Assembly (NCBI GenBank): GCA_025738555.1
Contig: JAOVFP010000011.1
Location: 4,092,001 to 4,156,000, forward strand
Direction: 5' to 3'
Length of the DNA: 64,000 bases
Origin: Cyathus striatus
Lineage: Eukaryota; Basidiomycota; Agaricomycetes; Agaricales; Nidulariaceae
Shown here: piece by piece, positions 10,721-21,307 of the stretch
How positions within the stretch are numbered: the stretch's first letter is position 1
Layout: every line of letters begins with the position of its first letter
The notes under the pieces: model-generated
Database searches by the model: none
What the model was told of the DNA's origin: nothing
Seen by the model: only the letters and a program-made list of their open reading frames with translations
Program-made: the position numbers and the translations under genes

Positions 10721-11998
10721 TTGTCCCCACCGCCTTCTCCCACACCACCACCGTCTCCTACCCCTGCATATATCCACCCATTGCCTGCACCGCTGCCTGA
10801 ACACGCATATATCCACCCTACACCAAGAAAAGCATTCATCAATTCTGTTTCCTCAATGGCTGATATTCCAGTTTTCTCTGGCGACCCATCTGATGGAGTT
10901 TCTGCTGAAGATTTTGTCAAAACATTCAGGTCCAAAATGCTAATTGCTGGAAAAGACGACGCTGAATCTATCATTATTTTTGGGGAGTTCTTGAAAGCAC
11001 GCTCGGATGCCGAAACATGGTTTGAAGAGGAGAACACTCCCAAGACCACTTGGGCTGCATTCCAAAAAGCCTTCCTGGCCCGTTTCCCCACCGGCTCACA
11101 AGTCATGAAGTCTACGGCTGATGTAGAGTGGGAACTCCAAGAGCTGTGTTTAGCGGATCAAGACCTCATGAAGGAAGTATCATATGGTGGCCACTTGATC
11201 TACTCACATGTCACCTTCGCTTTGAAGGCCCTGGCTCTGGCCAAGCGCACTGGTATTGCACAAACCGCTTCTATGATTGGGACCGTGCACCGAAACCTCC
11301 CAGGCATTCTACGTGACCATCTAGACACTGACTTCACAGATTGGTCTAAGTTCACTGATGCGATTTCTGCTATTAAACTCACCCGTATCAGAGAAGGACT
11401 GGAGCGCAATTCCATATTGAAAAACGAGCTGAGGGCTGAGCTGAGGACCGAGCTTGAACAGGACCTTAGGAAGCAGTTTACGGCTCAACCCCTCCCAGTT
11501 CCACGCCTCCCCCCTGCACGCAACCCGCCAGCCTCTGTTATGACACCCACTTCGTCCACCTCTACTCCAGCCAGACAACCCACTAACCGTCTTGCTGATG
11601 ACGTTTTGGCCACCCAAATGCGTGCTGTTATTGCAGAATACCCTGTCCATCCGGACACATCAGACGGACACGCTCAATGGATGGCACAGTGTGTGGCCTG
11701 GCACACCAAATACGCGCACCTCAAGGAACCGACAGATACCAGTGGTTTTCCACTCCAACCGGGAGGAGCACCTATTTGTTCTGGCGAATGTTGGAACTGT
11801 GCTCAAACTGGCCATCAAACCCTCACTTGCACATCCTCAGACCCGGTGCCTGCCCAAGAACGTAAATGGCGCAGTCGAGCAGCGATGCGATTGGGCAATT
11901 TCAATCGCACTGTCAGAGTGAATCAAGTTTCAGTCATGGAGGATGCGTTTGCATGGATGAACAAAGGGCAGGGAAAAGGGGAAGGGCCGTCAGTGTAA
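10721..11998 (+). CDS. gag: Gag polyprotein of the gypsy element
   Basis: Open frame of 425 residues. The first ATG gives a Pro-rich leader (PPPSPTPPPSPTP); an internal ATG at 10856 (MADIPVFSG) may be the real start. The central part is the capsid-like retrotransposon gag domain, with the conserved Trp-rich region around ETWFEEENTPKTTWAAFQKA. Near the C terminus is a CCHC zinc knuckle, CWNCAQTGHQTLTC, with the exact CX2CX4HX4C spacing for nucleic-acid binding. Gag forms the virus-like particle in the cytoplasm. The frame ends at TAA 11996-11998. The pol frame overlaps it in -1 phase, and a slippery site precedes the stop. The gag frame is intact in this copy. Confidence 0.9.
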   Translation: MSPPPSPTPPPSPTPAYIHPLPAPLPEHAYIHPTPRKAFINSVSSMADIPVFSGDPSDGVSAEDFVKTFRSKMLIAGKDDAESIIIFGEFLKARSDAETWFEEENTPKTTWAAFQKAFLARFPTGSQVMKSTADVEWELQELCLADQDLMKEVSYGGHLIYSHVTFALKALALAKRTGIAQTASMIGTVHRNLPGILRDHLDTDFTDWSKFTDAISAIKLTRIREGLERNSILKNELRAELRTELEQDLRKQFTAQPLPVPRLPPARNPPASVMTPTSSTSTPARQPTNRLADDVLATQMRAVIAEYPVHPDTSDGHAQWMAQCVAWHTKYAHLKEPTDTSGFPLQPGGAPICSGECWNCAQTGHQTLTCTSSDPVPAQERKWRSRAAMRLGNFNRTVRVNQVSVMEDAFAWMNKGQGKGEGPSV

Positions 11999-12017
11999 AT
12001 GACAACCTGACGGCCCT
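11971..12017 (+). promoter_or_regulatory. -1 programmed ribosomal frameshift signal (gag-pol)
   Basis: The heptamer GGGAAAA (11971-11977) is split G GGA AAA in the gag frame, the X-XXY-YYZ pattern of -1 slippage. After a 5-nt spacer comes an 11-bp perfect stem, AGGGCCGTCAG (11983-11993) pairing with CTGACGGCCCT (12007-12017), with a 13-nt loop containing the gag stop codon. Pol is in the -1 frame relative to gag, as the signal requires. Confidence 0.85.
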
Positions 12018-12648
12018 ATCTTCGACATCTGTCGGAGTAGGGACCACCACAGATCAGCTACACGATGTAATTACTTGTGCAAATGACGACATTCTTGACC
12101 TGTATTCTGTGGATCCTAAGGCCCCTACGAACCAACCCTTTGTACATCAACTAGTTCTCAATGGTGCAAACAACCATCCTATTCCAGTCTCTGCATTGTT
12201 TGACACTGGCGCGTTAGTCAGTGTTATGTCAACACTCCTTTTCCAGATGCATAAACACACTCTCATGAACTGGCGCCCTTCCCGGAAGCGTTTACGCCTA
12301 GCAAACAGTTCTGTTGTCAATTCTCTGGCTACATGGTCTGGCTCAATGACACTTGGCTCCATATCAATACTGGGTGACTTTGAAGTCTTTGACAGTGGTG
12401 GCTCTTGGGGCTTTCTACTCGGAAAACCACTCCTGCAAAAATTCCGTGCACACCATGACCTGACCACTGATACTGTCTTCCTCTGGGACGCAACATCCCG
12501 TCTCTGGTCTTTACTAACTAATAGTATCTGTTCTGCATCCCCACCTGCCTCAGGGAAGTTACCAGTCACTTTGGTAGGTGGAGGAACCCGAGTCACCATT
12601 GAGGAAGATGTCGAACAGACCAATGCTGTTGGAGATAAAACCATGCAT

Positions 12649-12695
12649 GTGTACACCACGGGGGGGAGTCACGCACCCCCCTTGAGGGAAGTACA
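12649..12695 (+). repeat. G6/C6 hairpin repeat in pol, copy 1
   Basis: 47-bp segment with a GGGGGG-N9-CCCCCC inverted repeat. It differs from 12913-12959 by one base and encodes VYTTGGSHAPPLREVQ in both places. A third, diverged hairpin lies at 16262-16283. Confidence 0.85.
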
Positions 12696-12912
12696 ACCGA
12701 CTATAGCAGAACATTGCTCACCGAATACTGACCTACCTACCCCAGTTTCAGTCTCTCCTTACAAGAGACAGTGTCCCACTATTGAAGAAGTACCTGATGA
12801 GGACATCCTAGGAATGAAAGGCGAGACCACACCACATGGCGAGCTACTGTTGGATGAACAAGATTGGGAAATTCTACTAGATATGCCGACAATGGGCAGT
12901 CGGCATACGCGC

Positions 12913-12959
12913 GTGTACACCACAGGGGGGAGTCACGCACCCCCCTTGAGGGAAGTACA
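12913..12959 (+). repeat. G6/C6 hairpin repeat in pol, copy 2
   Basis: Second copy of the 47-bp hairpin segment, 264 bp after the first and in the same reading frame, located between the protease and reverse transcriptase domains. Confidence 0.85.
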
Positions 12960-15900
12960 GACTGATAATCCCCAATCTGAGACAACCGACACTGAACCAA
13001 CCCCTACAGTTTTCACCCTCTCTCCAGATGATATAGACAACATTTTTACTCGTCATACAGACCCTTTTAAACCAGAACGCATAGAACATATTTTGCAAGA
13101 AATACAAATTGGTCATGATCTTTCAGAAGAGCAGCAAGAACAGGTTCATCTTTTAATAGCCGAATTTGCTGACTGCTTTGCACTTTCTCTACATGAGGTC
13201 AATGCCATTCCGGATGCTGTACACAGGCTCGACATACCACAAGGCACTAAGTTTCCAACAAAAGTGGGACAATGCTCCCTCAACCCAGTACAATGTCACT
13301 TCATGGACCAGCAGATTGACACTATGCTGGAAGCCGGTATAATTCATCAAATTCATCCTAAGGATGTGAAGGCTGCAGCCCCTACAGTAATAGCAAAGAA
13401 AAAACATACATATGCTGGTCTCTCTCTTGAGGAACTCCAACACCACGTAAATGACCAATGTACTGCTGCCGGATTGGACCCTGCCTTCAACATACCACCT
13501 CGACCATCCTCTGTTCCACCATCCAACGAAGCCCCACCCCCCCCTAAATGGCGACTATGCCATGATTTTAATGAAATTAACAAAGCCACTGAGATTGCTC
13601 CAATGCCACAAGGTGATCTATGGGCTAAGCAACTTCATGTCTCAGGTCATCGCTTTATACATGTATTCGACTTCACAGCTGGGTTCTATGGCATTGCAGT
13701 ACACCCTGACTCCCAGCCATACATCGTCTTCTATGTGGAGGGCCGTGGCTATTTCTCTTATGACCGTATGCCCTTTGGTGTGACAGGTGGACCTTCCGAG
13801 TTTGTGCACATGACAGCCCGCTTGTTGCATGACCTCATCGCCAACGGCACCTGTGAACTATTCGTTGATGATGGGAGCTCAGCTGCGGACACCTTCGAGG
13901 AGGGTATCTTCAAACTCCGGACTATTCTGGAATGCATGCGTAAGGAAAAATTATCCTTGTCTGCATCTAAACTACGTGTCTTCATGACTGAGACTGTCTT
14001 TGGAGGTGCATTGGTTGGCCCTAATGGTGTTTCACCAGATCCTTCAAAACTTACAGCCATTGTGGATTGGCCCATTCCACAAGACACTTCACACTTGGAA
14101 GGGTTCCTCGGCCTAACTGGTTATTTTAGGGATCTCATTCAAGGTTATGCCAACATTGAGAAGCCACTTCAAAATCTACTATGACAAGTGGAAATTCCTG
14201 TCGGTACTAGGAAACAAGCCTATCAAAAGGCTATGCGTGCATTCAAACTCTCTACCCTATGGACTCCGGAACATACCAAGGCCTTCTTAGCACTCAAAGC
14301 AAAGTTGGTCGCTGAACCAGTTTGTGTGGCCCCACAGTATGACGGCTCTCGTTTCATTGTAACTACTGATGGCTGTGTGGATGCATTTGCTGGTGTCCTT
14401 TGTCAGCGCCAGGAAACGACATTACCAACTGGTAAAACAGTACATCGCCTCCACCCAATTGCCTTTGCTTCAAAATGGACTTCTCAAGCTGAGACCAAAT
14501 ACAAGCCCTACCTGCTGGAGTTTGCAGCTTTGAAATTCTCCTTAGATAAGTTTTCTGACATCATCTACAACTTTCCTGTTGAGATAGAAACTGACTGTCA
14601 AGCTCTCCGTGACGTCCTCATGAATGATAAACTGTCAGCTACTCATGCCCGGTGGCGTGATGGTGTTCTTGCCTACAATATTGTGGATGTCCGCCATGTT
14701 CCTGGCATCCTTAACATCACAGATGGCATTAGCCGGCAATATGAAGGAACACCCAAAACTTCTTGTGACGGCAGCCAATGGACAGTGGACCCCAATTGGG
14801 AACACTCGGCAGGACTCATTAACTTCATCTCCCAGGTACAACCATCTGCAGACATCATTGCACTGAAGGAGCGTTTCACACATGAACCACTCTTTACACA
14901 AGTAATAGACGCACTGGTCGGACTGAAGGGGGAAGGAACATTACAGGACAGGAAGAGAGCTCAACACCGTGCAAGTCAGTACATGATAGAAGATGGTAAA
15001 CTTTGGCACATTGCAGGCGGCTCAGCTACAAGGGCAAGTAGGCGGGAATGCGTCAGCAAACAGGAGGCAATACAACTGGCCCAGATGGAACATGAAAATG
15101 AAGGCCACTGGCACCACAATGGTATTAAAATGGCATATTGGACAGGATCCACAGCCCTAACCTTGACAGCTCAATTGTATCGGCGATTTTGAACTGTGCC
15201 CATTGCAAAAACTTTGGTGGCACACTCTTAAACTCTCTCTTGCAACCTATTCTCCGTCGACACCCCTTCGAACTCCTGGTTGGTGACTACCTTTCTCTGC
15301 CTGTTGGGAAAGGAGGTTATCACACTGTCGGCCTGTATCTCGATACCTTCTCTCAACATGTGTGGGGCTTTATGTTCAAAACCAACAGCACTTCAAAAAC
15401 TACTACCTGCACTTTACACGATATTTTCCACAACTTCTCCCCCCCAGAAGTATTTATGTCGGATGGTGGTTCCCACTTCAATAGCCATGAAGTTGCCAAG
15501 TTCTGCCATACCTGGGGAGTTCAACCACACATCGTAGCCGCCTACTCTCCCTGGATCAACGGACTCATTGAGGGTACTAACAAACTTCTACTTTACATCT
15601 TAGCACGGTTATGTGCACCCCAACTTGGAGAGGATGACTGGAATTCCACATCTTGGGAACGTCTACCAACCACCTGGCCAGATCACTTCGAGAAAGCCAT
15701 TCGCATTCTTAACTGGCGTATACTCCCAGCACTAAAGTTTTCACCTAAGGAATTGCTACTGGGCCTCGTTGTCAATACTAATAAAACACCCCTAGAAGCC
15801 AGCTCATCAATTCTACCCCCCCCTGATGTCGACACACACCTCGCCTATGCTGCACAACAACGCCTCGATGGGTACTCTGAAGCAGTTCACCGAGCTATCA

Positions 15901-16488
15901 CCCACAAGGCAGCCTTCGACCGCAAAGTCGCCAAATCTGGCACAGGTGATATTATCTTCTCCAAAGGTGACTTAGTCCAAATCTATCGTAGCGATTTGGC
16001 GAAACCCATCGGTACGGAACGAAAACTAGTTCCTATGTGGTCACCTCCTAAGCGTATCGCGGATCGCCTCCTAAATTCATATAAACTCGAGGATTTAAAC
16101 GGCAATCCAATCACCGGGGAGTTTCATGCACGGCGCCTCCGGAAGTTCTCCACAAGAGACGGTTCACCCTTGGCTGAAGTCCAACGTAACTTCCTACACA
16201 ACGCTGGCCTTCCAACCGAGGTACCAATTCCTCAAACAGAACATATGTGTGAAAAAATCGTGGGGGGAGGTAGCGCGCCCCCCTCCAGGGGAGTCCACAC
16301 CAATGACGTACCTAGCATTACCCATGACACTGACTCTCAAGAGACAGATCTACCACGCCCCCCTCCAGATCCACCATTGCAATCACACTTTTATGAGGAC
16401 GAACCTGACCCGGAACCCGATCCTGCTACTATCGCTGCCAGAGTCGCTCTAAGACGACGTGGACGTCGCCTTCTTGAAGGTGGGTAGA

Positions 16489-16672
16489 TGGAATAGGGGA
16501 ACTGGCTGATGGACATTGGCAACGGAGTAGGAGCGCATGGAGAGGAGACAGACTAGCACGGTCACGGGATCATAGTAGATTAGTCAGTGTAGGCATACAT
16601 TGGTCGGACGATAGATAGTCAACTCAAGAATATACTACAAGCATCCACTCATCATACCGCCGTACCACTCCA
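16489..16672 (+). repeat. 3' LTR of gypsy element
   Basis: 184 bp, same termini as the 5' LTR. Directly upstream is a short purine-rich stretch (GAAGGTGGGTAGA) that may act as the polypurine tract, though it contains a T. Confidence 0.95.
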
Positions 16673-16692
16673 GCGGCGATATCAGATAGGAA

Positions 16693-17139
16693 TTAACTGT
16701 CACTGCGACCGCTACCTGTGTCCTTCATGTAGGGCATAGTTGTGGCATCCTGTGGTTTTTCATCAGCAATTTCTGGATCGTCGTGCGATCTGTCGAGGAA
16801 ATCCAATGCCGAAGATGCTGCACACTGACCACCTTTTTCATCTTTTCCATTTAAAATGACCGCATATGCTAGAAGCACTACGCTGGTGACTGTTATAATG
16901 GCTAGGCATGGAAGTAAGCCTATGAAGTCTTCAATTACAGCAAGCAGTTAACATTTGGTATGGTTTCAACAAATTTAAACACTGACCAATAGTTGCCCCA
17001 AATCCTGGAGGAGCACCTGGCATTGTCCCTCTCAAGGTGGTGAAGGCAAAAAGTGTCGCGATAGGTACAGTGAATACCTCCCTTGGCTGCTCATACCTGA
17101 ACATGATTTTCATTGTAGATCCAACAAATATCAGAGTAA
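16693..17139 (-). pseudogene. Gene family copy F, only exons 6 and 7 remain
   Basis: Exon 7 (16693-16928) and most of exon 6 (16987-17139) are intact and in phase. They encode the MKIMFRYEQP, LRGTMPGAP and LPCLAIIT segments and a tail ending SGRSDS. The match to the family stops abruptly at about 17139, just before the exon 6 acceptor. Exons 1-5 and the proximal promoter are missing and about 255 bp of unrelated sequence follows; family upstream sequence resumes at about 17405. The upstream remains resemble those of copy C. No product is expected. Confidence 0.85.
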
Positions 17140-17394
17140 GGTCCGAGTCAATGATTGACGGTCGACAGGTCAATCACTGACTGGTCAATTGGAAGAGGCC
17201 AAATTATATTACTAAGCAATGGACCGAGCGTTAAATGTGGCTTTGCTCGGCACTCTAATTCCTGGGTCATGAAAGGTGTGGGAACGATTTTAATTATGGA
17301 CCCTTTGCGACCCCGTCAATACCTTCGACAGACCCGTCTATAGGTCAGATGGCGCATGACATAATCAGACCATTCGGACCTCCATTGACTGACC
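17140..17394. mobile_element. Replacement segment in copy F with weak inverted termini
   Basis: It starts GGTCCGAGTCAATG and ends CATTGACTGACC; the reverse complement of the end, GGTCAGTCAATG, resembles the start with a 2-base gap. No target duplication is seen. It replaces about 1.2 kb of the gene. It may be a small TIR element left at a deletion breakpoint; this is tentative. Confidence 0.35.
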
Positions 17395-17399
17395 ATGCC

Positions 17400-18265
17400 A
17401 ACACTGTGTACAAGTATAGTAGATGCGCGCCGCAAGACTATATCATATGTTCACATTTCACTTTGAATAACAACTGCGTAACATTACCGATAATGTGATG
17501 CAGTTGATAACTTCTTAGAGAATCAGATATCAGTCTAACTTTACTCTACATACATATGTACTGCCGCAATGTACTACAAGCGGTGCATCTATGATCATAA
17601 ACAACCGAATGAGAATAATAGTAAAAGCTTCAGTTGACTGTATTCCGTTGAATAAGCAGGGGGGAGTGGTTGGATATCACACTATTGATTAACTCTGCAG
17701 ATTCATTGGCTATCTTTCTATCGTATACTGCCTCGCTATATATGACTTAGTAACTATTGTGGTCGAAAACAATAGATGGAATCAGCTGAATAGGAAGACA
17801 TGCATGCCAAGTAGTCTCTACTTGAATTAAGAAGCTGGTACATGGCAGTGTGGGACCTGAAGACACAAAAGCATTCCGACCAAATTTCATGACCATGTGG
17901 ACTGCATTTTAAAATACCTGTTGCATCGAATAACACCGAAATGAAGCATAACGCGGCCTGTATCCAGTATTAGTATCTGATTAGATTCAGATCTTCATTC
18001 AAAATATTCAAATATTCTACTTTCAGAGTAGAAGTTAAATCTATTCTTGGATGAGAAAAATAGGGAATTTTCAACTGCATGTGTTCGTGTTTTAATTAAG
18101 AAGGAAACACTTGCTTGGCATCCATCGAGTGAAAGTGGGAAAGTTAGAGCGACAACGCTGTTAGCAAACAAGAGGCAGTGACAGGTACAACATAAGTGAA
18201 AAGTCAGATTCGACATGCAGGGATTGGTTGGTCTGAGGTGGGGATCAGACTATTGTCATGTGCAG
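17400..18265. repeat. Upstream block of copy F
   Basis: Close match to 31140-31975 upstream of gene C, including the CAAGTATAGTAGA start, the TTCAGAGTAGAAG segment and a shared region (about 18110-18250) that recurs at 31800-31975 and 47115-47290. No gene seen. Confidence 0.65.
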
Positions 18266-19080
18266 CGCGTACTTCCTGATGCTCAGTGGTGATCTATACT
18301 TATGTACACTATTACAATTAAGACAAAAGAGCGAAATTCTTCCAGCAAGGCGGTGATGTACAGTAAAAAATGATGTAATTTGCGTACATTGGTCCCTGTT
18401 CAGCTTCAACTCAAAATAGCAGGAAAACAATGGACCCAGAAATTTGGAGAAGGCTGTCCCTCCTGCAAAGCTTTGAAGTCCCACTGCCACCATCCACTGC
18501 CGAGGAGAAGAAAGAAGCTGGGAGGACTTCAACGTGTAAGCATGATCCATAAGTAACCTCATCCCTGGGCCGGTACAAATTAAGCACTAAGGACTTATTT
18601 TCAGACCAGTCACTTTCGCATGTCGACTGATATAGTGTCTAGTAATAATCAGGTGGAATTTGACTAGGGGAATGTGCTAGAAACAATTTGTCAAGGGTAA
18701 AGAATCCAGAGTCTTGTATGTGATTACTGTGCCCGACACAAGAGCCCAACACGAAATTTAGAGGTGAACAATCTTGAAATATATCGTACCACACATAGGC
18801 TTTGTTAAGTTGTTATTTTCAGTGAAGTAGCCTGAGAAAAAGGATGTGCCACTGTACTAAGCTGCCATTCAAAGTTATTCAGTGGTTTGTAGGGAGTCAA
18901 GACCAGCTCTGGACTTGGAGTTGACAAAGGTTCGACTTAAGTACATGAGCGAGGTCCCTCGTCCGATTCCGCTGTGTCAAGTTGGCGCGATGGAAGTTAC
19001 ATAGACAGTGCATGATATTTCAGTTAAATGTTCGATTCAGATCTTGAACGATGTTGATATGTGGACCATTAGACGTGTAA
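18266..19080. repeat. Dispersed block R1, copy 3 (shortened)
   Basis: R1 copy with internal deletions (about 60 bp missing after TCAAGTTGGCG near 18980). It ends near 19080, where the R2 block expected next is replaced by other sequence. Confidence 0.7.
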
Positions 19081-19136
19081 AGGTCGAAAATGTATTCGGA
19101 TTTGATAGCATTCCGGCTACTTATGGGGATTGCCTA

Positions 19137-20070
19137 TGAAGTTCCAAGTGTTGAAAAAGTCGCGCCCGCCGTAAATCGGTTGTGCCATGTGCCGTATCCA
19201 TACTGCATCATTGGAATTGCTGGTTTTTCTCAATTCATCTGGTTTATATATGAATGTAATATTTCCTACATAATATGAAGTGCGTTTGACTCTGTTTTAT
19301 ACAGTATTTTCCATCTTTTTGTATGTTTTAGCACCAGAAAGTAAGTAGTTCCCATGCTCCTCTGCTCACCATTACTCACCATCAAACTCAATGCACATTC
19401 AAATTCCTTTGCTGTGCGTTCATATATAGGATCTCACATTCTTCGTATTCCCATGAAGATTTTGTGGGTTATAGGACACAAGTCATAATGTACAAGTAAA
19501 GCTGCGATTAAGTGAGAGATAAAATTTAACAGATCATAAATTCAACATAAATAATTTGAATGATATACTATCTTATTGAATTTTAGATATTGTAAGTATG
19601 ATCCTTCATCGTTGCATAAATGTGTTGGGATACTTGCAACAACACATGGAAGAGTGATATTACAACCGAGGGGACCTAGCATAAACTACTAGAACTATAG
19701 CTTAAACACATTTACGTGCCCAGTTTATTCTTTATATTATTATATAGTTTACGATACTACAGTGCATTTTATACACCGAGATGCAATATGTTTGAATCAA
19801 CCACTATCCGGTAGATTTGGTACCTTTTCGGAAGGCTTAACAGTGTGCGGGGAGCGTGGGAACTATCCTTCAGATGATAAAAACATAACAAAAAGACAGA
19901 ATACATCTCTGATAACAGTGTCAAAATGCATTGAATATAATAGTACATGTTTTAATCATAAATATACAAAATGAGCAAGAAAAAACAGCAATCCAATGAT
20001 GCAGTGTGGATACAGCACACGGCACAACCGATTTACAGCGGGCGCGACTTTTTCAACACTTGGAACTTCA
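19137..20070. mobile_element. MITE-like element with about 85-bp TIRs and TA target
   Basis: The left end (TGAAGTTCCAAGTGTTGAAA onward, 19137-19222) is matched by its reverse complement at 19987-20070 with few mismatches. TA dinucleotides flank both ends (19135-19136, 20071-20072), as for Tc1/mariner-type elements. The 934-bp element has an AT-rich interior without a transposase; a 70-residue ORF at 19762 has no recognisable feature. Confidence 0.85.
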
Positions 20071-20072
20071 TA

Positions 20073-20461
20073 ATTGTCAAGATGATTTGACAGCGACGCT
20101 AGCCTAGGCCAGTGACGTTTCTCAAAATCTCAACCAAATCTCAACCCCTTCCTTGCATCACCCACCTAACTCGACCTCCCATAGAAACATATAGAAATAT
20201 AAGGGTCGAGCTGACTGCTGCATAAGCTGATTATTACTTCTGAGCTCTAAATACTTTACTGCAATTGTGTCCATACTGATGAGATATTGACCTTAGAACA
20301 CAAACGAAGAGGATTAAAAGTGTGTACACCATGATTATGCCATCTCAAAGTAATTCCCTTAATTCCCCTTCAAAACTCACCCTCCAACATCTCACAAGAA
20401 ATGAAAGCATTATGATTAGTGAGTAAACCTATTGCTTACTGAGACTCAAGAGAATTTTAGG
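20073..20461. other. Intergenic, no gene seen
   Basis: The segment CAAATCTCAACCCCTTCC at about 20137 also occurs at about 60710, linking this flank to the right end of the array. Otherwise AT-rich sequence without coding features. Confidence 0.5.
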
Positions 20462-20473
20462 TTCATTACGGGC

Positions 20474-20890
20474 TGCTAACTTTTCGAGTTCTTGTCAAGT
20501 TTTTCGAGTTAAAGTCGAGTCTCACTTAAGTTATAGTCGAGTTCCACTTTTGAGCTCGCTTAACTTTTTCAAGTCAAAGTTAAGTTACCTCAAGTGGCCA
20601 TTTTCTTATTTCGAGTGGATTCGAGTTCCCTTCTTTTTATTTTGATAAAAGTCGAGTTCCCTCGAGTGGACTTAAGTTCCTCACTTATTTTTTTTGGTGA
20701 AAGTCAAGTTCCCTCAAGTAAACTTAAGTTCCTCACTTATTTTATTTTTTGAGTTAAAGCCGAGTTCCATTTAAGTTTTTCGAGTGTACTTAAGTTCCTC
20801 ACTAATTTTTTTTTCTGAAAGTTGAGTTCTCTCGAGTTAAGTTAAGTTCCCCACTAATTTTTTAGTGAGTATAAGTTGAGTTCCCAATCA
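20474..20890. repeat. AGTT-type satellite array, block 1
   Basis: Degenerate units of about 50-65 bp built around AAAGTCGAGTTCCCTCGAGT and CTTAAGTTCCTCACTTATTT. The core TCGAG appears as TCGAG, TCAAG, TTGAG and TTAAG, which are CpG decay states. Confidence 0.8.
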
Positions 20891-21307
20891 CTACTGCTGC
20901 TACCACTGCTCTCTGTCCCGCACCCTGCCTAATTTCTTCTACATTTCCCACGCACTCTGCCCACCATTATTTACTTTTGTTTGCATGTAGTGTTGAACCA
21001 TCACATCTATCATACACAAATATTTATCACTGCGACATCAACATGTGAACATCAATGCTCATCATGCTCAACAGTGAGCAAGTCTTTTCTGATTTCCCAG
21101 CTCAATTCTTGCTCTTTTTATTTCAATCTTTTTGTGTCACCTAATATAAGTTATTATACATATAGTAGGCCACATTATACTAAGTACTAATGTAAATAAA
21201 CTTATAAAAATGCGAGTTACATATGTATTTAGTCTTTATTATTAATATTTCCATGCTTTGTACAACAGATTATGTGATTTGTTTAGGAATGTGTATTAAT
21301 TGTATGG

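Larger units (their letters stand above)
11866..16487 (+). pseudogene. pol: Pol polyprotein of the gypsy element (one nonsense, one frameshift)
   Basis: Entered from gag by -1 frameshifting. Protease: ALFDTGA, catalytic Asp at 12202. Reverse transcriptase: HVFDFTAGF and FVDDG (about 13864-13875), the latter a variant of the usual YVDD. TGA at 14182-14184 interrupts pol just after the reverse transcriptase; the frame continues unchanged from 14185. RNase H follows, with TTDGC, LLEFAAL, ETDCQAL and NITDGIS carrying the four acidic residues. The integrase HHCC zinc finger is split by a net 1-base deletion near 15131-15138: the His pair is in one frame and NCAHC in the next. The integrase core keeps Asp, Asp, Glu (VGDYLS, MSDGGSHF, LIEGTN), and its C terminus has a GPY/F-like module. 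All catalytic residues remain, so inactivation is recent. Confidence 0.9.
10198..16672 (+). mobile_element. Ty3/gypsy LTR retrotransposon (full length, pol damaged)
   Basis: 6475-bp element with 184-bp LTRs, gag, pol in the order protease, reverse transcriptase, RNase H, integrase (the Ty3/gypsy order), and a -1 frameshift signal between gag and pol. It lies 20 bp downstream of the stop codon of gene F. Flanks are ATGG on the left and GCGG on the right. Gene A's uninterrupted copy of the site reads GTACGCGGCGG, so the target duplication was probably GCGG with the left copy changed at two CpG positions. Pol has one in-frame TGA and one frameshift, so this copy is unlikely to move by itself. 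Confidence 0.95.

Noticed and set aside
10672..11106. 144-residue minus-strand ORF antisense to gag
   Set aside because: Shadow of the gag frame; low-complexity Gly/Val C terminus opposite the Pro-rich leader.
18245..18562. R1 ORFs on the minus strand (also at 50916 and 63690)
   Set aside because: Length and frame differ between copies and start codons are not shared; more likely non-coding repeat with a chance open frame.
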